A DNA stretch of 64,000 bases. Origin: Paracoccaceae bacterium (GTDB lineage Bacteria > Pseudomonadota > Alphaproteobacteria > Rhodobacterales > Rhodobacteraceae). Location: positions 62,001 to 126,000 of the forward strand of contig JANSXY010000003.1 of the NCBI GenBank assembly GCA_024742695.1, given 5' to 3'. Shown piece by piece: positions 27,653-38,056 of this stretch. A program made the position numbers and the translations under genes. Position 1 is the first letter of the stretch; each line of letters opens with the position of its first letter. The notes beneath the pieces are model-generated. The model worked only from the letters and a program-made list of their open reading frames with translations. It was not told the origin of the DNA and made no database searches.

Positions 27653-28147
27653 TCAGCCGCCTTGCCGGGCAGGCAGGCGCAGCCGGAACCGCGCCGCGTC
27701 CGGGTCGTACCGTTCGAAGCCGCAGGCCGCGTAAACCGCTTGCGCAGAACGATTTTCCGGCGCCGCGTCGACGGTGACAAACCCGCAGCCCAGCGTCGTT
27801 GCGAGATCGAGGCAGGCGTCGATCAACCGGCGGCCAAGACCCCAGCCGCGCGCATCCGGCGCGACGTAGAGATGGTGGATGTCGATCCCGCGCAATCCGA
27901 ACTGCAACTGCGCGCGCGGGCAAAGCGCCGCGTAGCCGACCAGCGCGCCGCCCGACTCGGCCACCAGCACGCGCAGCCACGGCGCCGGGCCCAGAACGTC
28001 GCGCGCCAGCGCGCCCTGGTCGGGTGCGACCGAATCGCCATGATGGGCGCCAAGGCCCGCCACCAGCGCCGCGAGCGCGGGCATGTCCCCCGGCGCGACC
28101 GGCCGGATCGTCGCCCATTCGGGCGTGGTGATGTCGAAGCCTGTCAT
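27653..28147 (-). CDS. GNAT family N-acetyltransferase
   Basis: A 164-residue GNAT-fold protein that transfers an acetyl group from acetyl-CoA. Visible marks are the acceptor-side start (TTPEWATIRPVAPGDMPALA), strand 4 IDIHHLYVAPDARGWGLGRR with the acetyl-CoA pyrophosphate loop R-G-W-G-L-G-R, and the AQAVYAACGFERYD end typical of GNATs. The ATG at 28147 has GGAGGGG five bases upstream; an in-frame GTG two codons earlier would overlap that site. The substrate is unknown; its neighbours give no clue. Confidence 0.88.
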   Translation of the reverse strand: MTGFDITTPEWATIRPVAPGDMPALAALVAGLGAHHGDSVAPDQGALARDVLGPAPWLRVLVAESGGALVGYAALCPRAQLQFGLRGIDIHHLYVAPDARGWGLGRRLIDACLDLATTLGCGFVTVDAAPENRSAQAVYAACGFERYDPDAARFRLRLPARQGG

Positions 28148-28214
28148 CCGCACCCCTCCGGCGCGGAGTGAACACGCACCGCGCGCGTCAAGAAACCCGT
28201 CCGTGCGGATGGGG

Positions 28215-28754
28215 CTAGTTCAGCGGTTCGATCGACGCGGCGGGCAGCGCGACATCGGCGAGAAACGGGTAGACCGTGGCCAGCACCGCCTGCTGGCCCG
28301 CATCGATCCGGATCAGGTACCAGGCGCGTCCGTCGCGAAGCGCCAGCACCGGCTGCGAGACGCGGCTGCGCTTGCCGCCCTGCGCCATCTCGAACGACGC
28401 CGGCAGGATCGCCCAGGTCACCCGCGTGCCGTCCTGCAGGGTCGTGTCCGCCGCGTTCGCACCGGCCGGATCGGCCCGCAGCGCGCCGAAACGCGTGCCG
28501 GCCATCATCGCGCGGGTCTGCTGGACCATCGCATCGGCCAGTTCCTCTGCCGACAGGCCGGCCGACCGGGCGTGAAAGCGCATCAGCCGGGGCGGCAGAC
28601 TGCCGGTCAGCGCCGTGGCATCGCCGGATGTCAGCGCATCGGAATAGGTATCGAGCGCATCCTGCAACCCGCGCATCTCGGCGCGGTCCAGCGGCCGGGC
28701 GGCGGCGGGAAGGGCGGTGAGGGCGAACAGGCACAGAACGGCGAACAGGCGCAT
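28215..28754 (-). CDS. Exported DUF4864-like hypothetical protein
   Basis: A 179-residue protein with a signal peptide (LFAVLCLFALTALPAAA) and a compact domain of alternating helix and strand. It resembles the DUF4864 group of alphaproteobacterial exported proteins, but I base this on overall pattern only. No catalytic motif is visible. It is divergent from xthA with a 144-base gap. The ATG at 28752-28754 directly opens the signal peptide. Confidence 0.7.
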   Translation of the reverse strand: MRLFAVLCLFALTALPAAARPLDRAEMRGLQDALDTYSDALTSGDATALTGSLPPRLMRFHARSAGLSAEELADAMVQQTRAMMAGTRFGALRADPAGANAADTTLQDGTRVTWAILPASFEMAQGGKRSRVSQPVLALRDGRAWYLIRIDAGQQAVLATVYPFLADVALPAASIEPLN

Positions 28755-28898
28755 CGGGGGCTCCGGTCTTGGGCGGGGCGTTCCTCGCACGCATGGCGCG
28801 GCAGGTCCAGCGCCGGGCCTTCACAACCGCGCGCGGGGCGGCTCGCATCCCGCGCGCGGCTGCGCTATGTCTCGCCCCGCCCGAACCCGGAGAGACGC

Positions 28899-29687
28899 AT
28901 GGCCTTCACCCTCGCCACCTGGAACATCAACTCCGTCCGTCTGCGCGAGGCGCTCGTGGCTCGGCTTCTGGCCGACACGGCGCCGGACATCCTGTGCCTT
29001 CAGGAATGCAAGAGCCCGGTGGAGAAGATCCCGACCGAGGGCTTCGCGGCGCTGGGTTATCCGCACATGGTGGCGCGCGGGCAGAAGGGCTACAACGGTG
29101 TCGCGATCCTGTCGAAGCTGCCGTTGGAGGACATGGGCGACATCGACTTCGCCGGGCTGGGCCATGCCCGCCATGTCGCCGCGCGGCTGGAAAACGGCGT
29201 GGTGATCCACAATTGCTACGTTCCCGCCGGCGGCGACGTGCCCGACCGCGCCGTGAACGACAAGTTCGGCCAGAAGCTCGACTACATGGCGCATCTGCGT
29301 GACCATTTCCGCGACAGCCGGCCGGCACGCACGATCCTGGTGGGCGATCTGAACATCGCGCCGCGCGAGGATGACGTGTGGAACCACAGGCAGCTGCTCA
29401 AGATCGTCAGCCACACGCCGATCGAGGTGGCGCATTTCGGCGACGCGATGGAGGCCGGCGGCTGGGTCGACGTGACCCGCGCCGACATTCCCGAGGGCCT
29501 GCTGTATTCCTGGTGGTCCTACCGCTCGCCGGACTGGGACGCCGCCGACAAGGGCCGCCGGCTGGACCATGTCTGGGCCTCGTCCGACATCGCGGCGGCG
29601 GCGCATTCCAGCCGGATCCTGCGCGAGGTGCGCGGCTGGGAACAACCCAGCGATCACGCCCCGGTCTTCGCGAGTTTCGACCTCTGA
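28899..29687 (+). CDS. xthA: Exodeoxyribonuclease III (AP endonuclease)
   Basis: This 262-residue Mg-dependent enzyme cuts DNA at abasic sites and trims 3' ends in base-excision repair. The family marks are TWNINSVRLRE at the start, LCLQECKSP (metal-binding Glu), the GYNGVAILS segment, LVGDLNIAP (catalytic Asp/Asn) and the final PSDHAPVFASFDL with the catalytic His. The ATG follows CGGAGAGA. It heads a plus-strand series with the thioredoxin-TPR, Lon-N and Trm112-like genes. Confidence 0.95.
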   Translation: MAFTLATWNINSVRLREALVARLLADTAPDILCLQECKSPVEKIPTEGFAALGYPHMVARGQKGYNGVAILSKLPLEDMGDIDFAGLGHARHVAARLENGVVIHNCYVPAGGDVPDRAVNDKFGQKLDYMAHLRDHFRDSRPARTILVGDLNIAPREDDVWNHRQLLKIVSHTPIEVAHFGDAMEAGGWVDVTRADIPEGLLYSWWSYRSPDWDAADKGRRLDHVWASSDIAAAAHSSRILREVRGWEQPSDHAPVFASFDL

Positions 29688-29698
29688 CCCGACGCCCC

Positions 29699-29729
29699 TT
29701 GGCACGCCGCGGCGCCGGGCGCATATAGG
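29699..29729 (+). promoter_or_regulatory. Candidate sigma-70-type promoter for the thioredoxin-TPR gene
   Basis: TTGGCA (five of six with the -35 consensus) and CATATAGG are separated by 17-19 bases and lie 28 bases upstream of the ATG. The -10-like part recurs at almost the same distance before other genes in the window. Confidence 0.4.
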
Positions 29730-29756
29730 GCGCAACACGATATCGAGGAGCTTCAG

Positions 29757-30659
29757 ATGCTGGAACTGGGTCAAAAGGCCACCGCCGCGGGCGCGCTGAT
29801 CAAGGACGTCACCGAAGCCGATTTCATGGCCGAAGTCGTCGACGCGAGCATGCAGGTGCCCGTGATCGTCGATTTCTGGGCGCCGTGGTGCGGGCCGTGC
29901 AAGACGCTGGGCCCCGCGCTGGAGGCCGCCGTCACGGCGGCGGGCGGCAAGGTCCGGATGGCCAAGGTCAATGTCGACGAGAACCAGATGATCGCCGGAC
30001 AGATGCGGATCCAGTCGATCCCCACCGTCTATGCCTTCTGGCAGGGCCAGCCTGTCGACGGGTTCCAGGGCGCGTTGCCGGCCTCCGAGATCAAGAAGTT
30101 CATCGACAAGGTCGCGGGCCTCGCCGGGGACGGCGGGCTTTCCGAGGCGCTGGACGCGGCCGACGAGATGCTGGAACAGGGCGCGGCGGCCGATGCCGCC
30201 GAAACCTACGCCGCGATCCTCGGCGAAGAGCCGGGCAACGCCCGTGCCTATGCCGGGCTGGTGCGCGCGCACCTCGCCGCCGGCAACGACGCGCAGGCCG
30301 AGGCGATGCTTGCCGCCGCGCCGGCAGAGATCGCGACGGCGCCCGAGATCGAGGCGGTGCGCGCCCAGATCGACCTGGCGAAACAGGCCGAGGCCGCCGG
30401 CCCGGTGACCGATCTGCTGGCCACGGTCCTGGCCGAGCCCGACAACCACCAGGCCCGCTACGACCTGGCGCTGGCGCTGCACGCCTCGGGCAAGGTCGAG
30501 GCCGCCGTCGAGGAACTGCTGGAACTGTTCCGCCGCGACCGCGAGTGGAACGACGGGGCCGCCAAGGCGCAGTTGTTCAAGATCTTCGATTCGCTGAAGC
30601 CGCAGGATCCGATCGTGCTGAAGGGCCGGCGCAAGCTGTCGTCGATGATATTTGCCTGA
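29757..30659 (+). CDS. Thioredoxin-TPR co-chaperone (CnoX/YbbN-like)
   Basis: A 300-residue cytoplasmic protein with an N-terminal thioredoxin domain (about 15-120) and a TPR-like helical domain (about 135-285). The active site is WAPWCGPCK (Cys45, Cys48), so unlike the E. coli YbbN form, which lacks the second Cys, it could be redox-active. Members bind unfolded or chlorine-damaged proteins and hand them to GroEL or DnaK. It precedes a Lon-N-domain protein by 27 bases, so a shared role in protein quality control is plausible. Confidence 0.88.
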   Translation: MLELGQKATAAGALIKDVTEADFMAEVVDASMQVPVIVDFWAPWCGPCKTLGPALEAAVTAAGGKVRMAKVNVDENQMIAGQMRIQSIPTVYAFWQGQPVDGFQGALPASEIKKFIDKVAGLAGDGGLSEALDAADEMLEQGAAADAAETYAAILGEEPGNARAYAGLVRAHLAAGNDAQAEAMLAAAPAEIATAPEIEAVRAQIDLAKQAEAAGPVTDLLATVLAEPDNHQARYDLALALHASGKVEAAVEELLELFRRDREWNDGAAKAQLFKIFDSLKPQDPIVLKGRRKLSSMIFA

Positions 30660-30686
30660 CGCAGGGCGCGGCCTAGGTTCCCGGCC

Positions 30687-31328
30687 ATGATCACTGCCGC
30701 CGATCTGCCCGAAACGATCCCGCTGTTTCCCCTTCCCGGGGCGCTGCTGCTGCCCCGCGCGCGGCTGCCCCTGCACATCTTCGAGCCGCGGTATCTGCAG
30801 ATGCTCGAAGATACGATGAAGACCCGGACGCGGCTGATCGGGATGATCCAGCCGCGGTCCGCGCCCGGCGGCGAGAAGAAGCTGTGCGCGATCGGCTGCG
30901 CCGGCCGCCTGACCGCGTTCTCGGAAACCGAGGACGGGCGCTACATGATCACCCTGACCGGGATTTCCCGGTTCCGCCTCGCCCGAGAGGTCGAGGGCTT
31001 CTCGCCCTACCGGCGTGGCGAGGTGACATGGGGCGATTTTTCCCGCGATCTGGGCAAGGTGGAACATGACCGGGGCTTCGACCGGCCCGCCTTCACCGAT
31101 CTGCTGGGCCGCTATTTCGCGGCACAGCAGCTGTCGACCGACTGGGACGCGCTGAAGGAGGCCGAGGACGAGTTGCTGATCAACTCGCTGTCGATGCTGT
31201 GCCCGTTCGAACCCGAGGACAAGCAGGCGCTGCTGGAGGCGCCGACGCTGGCCACGCGGCGCGAGACGCTGGTGACCCTGATGGAATACGCGCTGCGGGG
31301 CGGCGGCGAGGAAGAGGTCATGCAGTGA
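30687..31328 (+). CDS. LON-substrate-binding-domain protein without protease
   Basis: A 213-residue stand-alone Lon N-terminal (substrate-binding) domain: [29 protein letters not shown] is the signature start, with [17 protein letters not shown] in the middle. It lacks the ATPase and Ser-Lys protease of Lon. Such proteins are conserved in alphaproteobacteria, probably as adaptors or binding proteins. It follows the thioredoxin-TPR gene closely and overlaps the next gene as GTGA, so it is translationally coupled to it. Confidence 0.9.
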   Translation: MITAADLPETIPLFPLPGALLLPRARLPLHIFEPRYLQMLEDTMKTRTRLIGMIQPRSAPGGEKKLCAIGCAGRLTAFSETEDGRYMITLTGISRFRLAREVEGFSPYRRGEVTWGDFSRDLGKVEHDRGFDRPAFTDLLGRYFAAQQLSTDWDALKEAEDELLINSLSMLCPFEPEDKQALLEAPTLATRRETLVTLMEYALRGGGEEEVMQ

Positions 31329-31531
31329 CCGGGGTCGAACCGGCCGATGCGGTCGAGGGGCCGGAGTTCGACCGCCGGATGCTGGAGGCGCTGGTCTGCC
31401 CGGTGACGCATGCGATGCTGCATTTCGATGCCGACCGGCAGGAACTGGTGTCGCGCGCCGCGCATCTGGCCTTCCCGATCCGCGGCGGCATCCCGATCAT
31501 GCTGGTCGACGAGGCGCGCCAGATCGACTGA
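31325..31531 (+). CDS. Trm112-family protein (YcaR-like)
   Basis: A 68-residue protein of the Trm112/YcaR group: [13 protein letters not shown] and [23 protein letters not shown] are the family segments, including the IRGGIPIML hallmark. Bacterial members are small, uncharacterised partners; eukaryotic Trm112 activates methyltransferases. The zinc-binding Cys pairs of typical Trm112 are reduced here to one Cys. The GTG start overlaps the stop of the Lon-N gene. Confidence 0.85.
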   Translation: MTGVEPADAVEGPEFDRRMLEALVCPVTHAMLHFDADRQELVSRAAHLAFPIRGGIPIMLVDEARQID

Positions 31532-31555
31532 GCGGCCGGTCCGTCCTTTCGGCTG

Positions 31556-32785
31556 CTACAGCGCGCGCCCCGCCATCAGCCGCGGCAGCGGCCCGGACAG
31601 CCCGGCGGCCTGCCGCATGAAGCGGCGGCGCAGCCCCGGCACCGCGTTCACCACGCCCAGCCCGAGGTCGCGGCCCGCGCGCAGGATGGGGTTGTCGTTG
31701 GAAAACAGCCGGTTCACCGCATCCATGCCCAGCGCCAGCGCGGTCGCGTCGAACCGCCGCCAGCTCTGGTAGCGCGCCAGCACGTCGACCGCGCCGATAT
31801 CCTCGCCGCGCCGGCGGGCATCCACCACGACTTCGGCCAGCGCGGCGACGTCGCGCAGGCCAAGGTTCAGCCCCTGCCCGGCGATCGGGTGGACGCCATG
31901 CGCGGCATCGCCCACCAGCGCCAGCCGCGGCGCGACGTAGGACTCCGCCAGGCTCAGCGACAGAGGATAGGAAAACCGCGGCCCGGCCAGTTCGATCCGG
32001 CCCAGGAAATCGCCGAACCGGGGGCGCAGCACGTCGAGGAACGCATCGTCGCCCAGCGCCGCGATCCGCGCGGCCGCGCCGGCCTCCTCGCTCCACACGA
32101 TCGAGGACCGGTCGCCCGGCGGCAAGGGCAGGATCGCCAGCGGCCCGCCCGGCATAAAGAACTGGTGCGCCGTGCCCTCGTGCGGCAATTCGTGGCGGAT
32201 CGCGCAGACCAGCGCGGTCTGGTCATAGCCCCAGCCGGTGCGCCGGATGCCGGCCCGCGCCGCGGTGCCCGAGGCGCGCCCGTCGCAGCCCGCCAGAAGC
32301 GCCGCCGTCAGTCGCCGCCCGTCCGACAGGGTCACCGCGATGCCGGTGCCTTCCGGTTCCTGCCCGGTCACCTCGGTTGCCGGCAGGTGGGTCAGGCCGG
32401 GCTGCGCGGCCATCGCGTCGGCGAAGGCGGCGTAAAGATGCCGGTCCTCCAGCATGTGGCCCATCGCGCCTTCTTCCAGTTCGGCGCTGTCGAAATGCAG
32501 AAGGAACGGCGCGGCGCCCTCGCCCGGCCGCCCGTCGGAGGCCTTGATCTGCCGGATCGGCTGCGACAGCGGTTCGAGGCGGTCCCACAGCCCCAGCCCC
32601 TCCAGCAGCCGCCGCGAGGCAAGCGCCAGCGCATAGGCGCGTCCGTCGAACTCGGCCTTGGCGCGGGCGCGGGCGGGCTGGGCATCGACGACCAGAACGG
32701 ACAGCCCCGCCCCGGCCAGCGCCAGCCCCAGCGCCGGGCCGTTCAGCCCGCCGCCCGCGATGATCACCTCGTAATCCCTGTTCAT
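31556..32785 (-). CDS. UbiH/COQ6-family FAD-dependent ubiquinone-ring hydroxylase
   Basis: A 409-residue FAD monooxygenase of ubiquinone biosynthesis. It has the dinucleotide fold [15 protein letters not shown] at the start, the [11 protein letters not shown] (DG) motif near residue 165 and the second FAD motif [20 protein letters not shown] near 280. Which ring position it oxidises (UbiH, UbiF or UbiL type) cannot be assigned from this sequence alone. An open frame 28 codons longer exists upstream, but the ATG at 32783-32785 gives the standard start just before the FAD fold. It is divergent from rpsO. Confidence 0.9.
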   Translation of the reverse strand: MNRDYEVIIAGGGLNGPALGLALAGAGLSVLVVDAQPARARAKAEFDGRAYALALASRRLLEGLGLWDRLEPLSQPIRQIKASDGRPGEGAAPFLLHFDSAELEEGAMGHMLEDRHLYAAFADAMAAQPGLTHLPATEVTGQEPEGTGIAVTLSDGRRLTAALLAGCDGRASGTAARAGIRRTGWGYDQTALVCAIRHELPHEGTAHQFFMPGGPLAILPLPPGDRSSIVWSEEAGAAARIAALGDDAFLDVLRPRFGDFLGRIELAGPRFSYPLSLSLAESYVAPRLALVGDAAHGVHPIAGQGLNLGLRDVAALAEVVVDARRRGEDIGAVDVLARYQSWRRFDATALALGMDAVNRLFSNDNPILRAGRDLGLGVVNAVPGLRRRFMRQAAGLSGPLPRLMAGRAL

Positions 32786-32979
32786 GCCCCTCAATATGTG
32801 CGCCGGGGCCGTCCTGTCCATGCGCTGCCCCGCCGCGCCCCGCCGGGCCTGCCAAGAATCGCTTCCCATGCCGGGGGTTTTCCCCTATACGCCCGCATCT
32901 GCCGCGATCCCGCGGCTGCTCCACGGGCCCTGCTGGACGACATCCCGGCTTGCGCCATCAGACGGAAAAGGAGACCCCG

Positions 32980-33249
32980 ATGTCGATTACCGCCGAAGAC
33001 AAGGCCCGCGTGATCAAGGAATTCGGCACCAAGGAGGGCGATACCGGCTCCCCGGAAGTGCAGATCGCGATCCTGACCACCCGGATCACCGCGCTGACCG
33101 AGCATTTCAAGACCCACGCGAAGGACAACCATTCGCGCCGCGGCCTGCTGAAGCTCGTCGCACAGCGCCGCAAGCTGCTGGACTACCTGCGCGGCAAGGA
33201 AGAGGCCCGCTACCAGGAAGTCATCAAGCGCCTCGGCATCCGCCGCTGA
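32980..33249 (+). CDS. rpsO: 30S ribosomal protein S15
   Basis: S15 is an 89-residue primary 16S rRNA-binding protein of the small subunit. The family core is clear: [39 protein letters not shown] and the basic [11 protein letters not shown]. The ATG follows AAAAGGAGA. In many bacteria rpsO is co-transcribed with pnp and S15 represses its own translation; here the two are 2.6 kb apart with three genes between and rpsO has its own terminator. Confidence 0.97.
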   Translation: MSITAEDKARVIKEFGTKEGDTGSPEVQIAILTTRITALTEHFKTHAKDNHSRRGLLKLVAQRRKLLDYLRGKEEARYQEVIKRLGIRR

Positions 33250-33273
33250 GCGCCGCCGCCACGGCATCCCGGA

Positions 33274-33300
33274 ACGCCCGCTCGACCGAGCGGGCGTTTT
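33274..33300 (+). terminator. rpsO rho-independent terminator
   Basis: A 10-bp stem ACGCCCGCTC/GAGCGGGCGT with a GACC loop is followed by TTT, 24 bases after the rpsO stop. It isolates rpsO from the genes downstream. Confidence 0.85.
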
Positions 33301-33391
33301 CGATTCCGCCAGCGGATTTGCCCCCGGTTGGCCCAAGCCCGGTTTCCTGACAGGATGGGCGCGATCGACGGCAGCGACGGGAGGCCGGACA

Positions 33392-33781
33392 ATGACGCTC
33401 GATCTGCGGCCAAGGCCGCGTGCGGTGCTGGGGCGGCTTGGCCTCGTCCTCGGGCTGGCGGCGTTTCTCATCGTTCTTGCGCATGGCTGGGCCGGGCCGT
33501 TCGCGCCCCGGCCGGAAGGGGCCGGCACCATCGCCGAGATCGCGGTGGAGGGTCTGGCCTTCGCGCGCCGGCTGCTGACCGGCGAGGCGGCGGGCGCCGC
33601 GCCGCCGCGCTGGACCGTCGATCGCGTTCTGGCGGCGGTGGCGGGCGGGCTGGCCGGGCTGGCGGTTCTGTCGGGCCTGGTCGGGGTGGCACGGCGCGAA
33701 CCGCCGGTTCCGGCGCTGGCCGGGGCGCTTCTGGCGGCCGGCGCGGTGGCCTTGCCGGTCGTCGGCCTCTTCGCGGCTTGA
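33392..33781 (+). CDS. Small hypothetical membrane protein
   Basis: A 129-residue protein with three hydrophobic segments (about residues 14-32, 78-98 and 105-127) joined by short loops. I do not recognise a family. Good coding bias, a GGGAGG site before the ATG, and tight spacing to the next gene (83 bases) support a real gene. The membrane segments suggest an inner-membrane helper protein; no function can be read. Confidence 0.65.
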   Translation: MTLDLRPRPRAVLGRLGLVLGLAAFLIVLAHGWAGPFAPRPEGAGTIAEIAVEGLAFARRLLTGEAAGAAPPRWTVDRVLAAVAGGLAGLAVLSGLVGVARREPPVPALAGALLAAGAVALPVVGLFAA

Positions 33782-33864
33782 CCGGTTCGGCCCGGTTCGG
33801 CAGGCTGACCCCCGTGCAGTCCCAGTGGACGGGGTTCCTGACCGTACCGCCCGGAGAGCCGACC

Positions 33865-34968
33865 ATGCCGGCAGCCGCTGTGCCCGACCTAGTCGATCTG
33901 TGCTACCGCACCGTCGAGGAGCCGCAGCTGTGGCAGACGGTGACCGAGGCGCTGGCCGACACGCTGGGCGCGGAGGCCGGCGACCTGGTGATCGAGGATT
34001 ACGCCGCCGGCGCGGCGCGGGCGCTGGGCACGCTGGGCTTCGATCCGGCGCTGCGCGACAGCTATGACGCGGATTTCCTGGGCGCGAACCTCTGGGTCGA
34101 GGGGTTGAAACGGTTCCCGGCGGGCCGCGCCGTCGCCGATCATGCCGAACCGCCCGGTTTCGCCGACTCGGCCTTCTTCAACGAATGGGTCCGTCCGCAG
34201 GGCTACCGGCGCGCCGTGGGTGCGCTGGTGGAACGGTCCGACCGCCACCTGGTTCTGATGGCCTACCTGCGCCCGGCGCGCCGCGGGGCCTTCACCGAGG
34301 CCGAGTCGCGCCGTTTCGACGCGGTGCTGCCGCATGTCGGGCGCGCCTTGCGGATCGCCCGCAGGCTGGGTGCGGCAGAGGCCGCGGGCGCGCGGCTGGC
34401 CGCGATGCTGGATGCGCTGCCTCTGGCGGCGCTGGTGGTCGACGCGCGCGGCCGGATCCTCGGCGGCAACGCCGCCAGCGACGCGGCCATCGCGCTGGGT
34501 GGGCTGAGCACGCGGGGCGGCCGGCTGCGCGCGACCGTCCCGGCCGCCGCGGAGCGGCTGCGCGCCGCGCTGGGCCGCTCGGGCGCGGATCCCGCCGCGC
34601 CCGCCGGGATCGTTCCGCTCGATACCGACGGCCCCGCGCCCCGGTTTCTCGAGGTGGTGCCATTCCGCCTGCCCGACGGCGACGGGCCCGGCGGGCCGGC
34701 CTGCCTGGTGACCGTGCATGACCCGTTCCGGCCCCGCGACAGGCAGGCGCGGCCGGGGCTGCTGGCCGACATTTACGGCCTGACGGCGACGGAAGAGGCC
34801 GTGGCGCGCGCCATCGGCCTGGGTGAAAGCCCGGCCGGCATCGCGCGCGCCACCGGCAGCAGCGTCGGCACCGTGCGCTGGCATCTCAAGAACGTGCAGT
34901 CGAAGCTCGGCGTTCATTCCCAGGCGGAACTGGCCAGCCGGGTCTGCCGGCTGCTGTGGTCGGCCTGA
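33865..34968 (+). CDS. LuxR-family transcriptional regulator with N-terminal PAS/GAF-like region
   Basis: A 367-residue regulator. The C-terminal 65 residues form a LuxR/FixJ-type helix-turn-helix (YGLTATEEAVARAIGLGES, then GTVRWHLKNVQSKLGVHSQ). The N-terminal 290 residues look like a sensor region of two alpha/beta modules, without a receiver Asp or a LuxR autoinducer signature. The ATG at 33865 follows GGAGAG; the open frame runs further upstream but in a region of another gene. Signal and targets are unknown. Confidence 0.85.
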   Translation: MPAAAVPDLVDLCYRTVEEPQLWQTVTEALADTLGAEAGDLVIEDYAAGAARALGTLGFDPALRDSYDADFLGANLWVEGLKRFPAGRAVADHAEPPGFADSAFFNEWVRPQGYRRAVGALVERSDRHLVLMAYLRPARRGAFTEAESRRFDAVLPHVGRALRIARRLGAAEAAGARLAAMLDALPLAALVVDARGRILGGNAASDAAIALGGLSTRGGRLRATVPAAAERLRAALGRSGADPAAPAGIVPLDTDGPAPRFLEVVPFRLPDGDGPGGPACLVTVHDPFRPRDRQARPGLLADIYGLTATEEAVARAIGLGESPAGIARATGSSVGTVRWHLKNVQSKLGVHSQAELASRVCRLLWSA

Positions 34969-35095
34969 GCGCGCCGCCGCCCCCCCATCTGGGAGGGGCG
35001 GCCCTGGTGAACCTGTCCAATGGTATGGGGGCCGCCACCCAATGCGCGGGGCGCGGGGTCGGTGGCGTGGTGCAGAACGACCAGGAGATCGAACC

Positions 35096-35683
35096 ATGTG
35101 CCATACCCTGTTGCGCCGGGCGGCCGCGCCGGCGATCGTCTTGGCCCTCGGCGTCGTCGCCGCGCTGGCGCAGGACGTGCCCGAGCAGAAGCGGACGAAG
35201 CTGGGCCTTTACCTGACCGCGGCCGAGGCCGCCGGTGCGCTGGCGGAGCCCGGCGCGGTGCTGGTGGACCTGCGCAGCCGCGCCGAGGTCGCCTTTCTGG
35301 GCCTGCCGGAGCGCGTGGACGTGCACATCCCCTACATGGTGATGCCGATGATGGCCGAGTACAGCGCCGAGTTCGGCGGCTACGGGTTGGAGATCAACCC
35401 CGACTTTCCCGGCGACTTCCGCGACTGGGCCGAGGCCAACGGCGTGGGCCCGGACACCCGGATCGTGCTGATGTGCCGGTCGGGCACCCGCAGCGCCCGC
35501 GCCGCCGACCTGCTGTCGGAGATGGGCTATCGCAACGTCTACTCGATGATCGACGGCTTCGAGGGCGACAAGGCCCGCGAGGGCCCGGGCAAGGGCCGGC
35601 GGATCGTGAACGGCTGGCGCAACGCCGGCCTTGGCTGGAGCTACACGATCCGCCCCGACCAGGCCTACCCGGCCGATCGCTGA
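35096..35683 (+). CDS. Periplasmic rhodanese-domain protein
   Basis: A 195-residue protein with a signal peptide (APAIVLALGVVAALA) and one rhodanese domain: the GAVLVDLRSRAEVAFLG strand, DVHIPYMVM and the active loop LMCRSGTRSARAA carrying the persulfide Cys. Rhodaneses move sulfane sulfur or detoxify cyanide. It has CAGGAGATCG before the ATG. It lies between a LuxR regulator and pnp with no obvious link to either. Confidence 0.85.
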   Translation: MCHTLLRRAAAPAIVLALGVVAALAQDVPEQKRTKLGLYLTAAEAAGALAEPGAVLVDLRSRAEVAFLGLPERVDVHIPYMVMPMMAEYSAEFGGYGLEINPDFPGDFRDWAEANGVGPDTRIVLMCRSGTRSARAADLLSEMGYRNVYSMIDGFEGDKAREGPGKGRRIVNGWRNAGLGWSYTIRPDQAYPADR

Positions 35684-35824
35684 GACCGGGCCGGCCCCGC
35701 CGCGCGCCGGGCCGGCCCCGCCGGGGCCTTGCCGCAGGCCCTTCCCAAACGAGGCGCTTTCCTGTATGGCCCCGCCATCTGCGACGTGAGGCCCAGGCCC
35801 CGGGCACATGCGAAGGATAGGGGC

Positions 35825-35879
35825 GGCGGCAATGGGGCCGCCATGCAAACGGGAGACCCGGAGGGCCGGGAGTGCTCCC
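35825..35879 (+). promoter_or_regulatory. Structured 5' leader of pnp
   Basis: In the 212-base gap before pnp, two hairpins are visible: GGCGGC/GCCGCC (35825-35842) and a two-part stem GGGAG/CTCCC enclosing CCCGG/CCGGG (35851-35879). In enterobacteria a pnp leader stem is cut by RNase III and degraded by PNPase itself for autoregulation. A similar role here is inferred. Confidence 0.4.
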
Positions 35880-35895
35880 AGACAGGATACGCTAG

Positions 35896-38049
<2,154 letters not shown>

Positions 38050-38056
38050 TCCCGGC

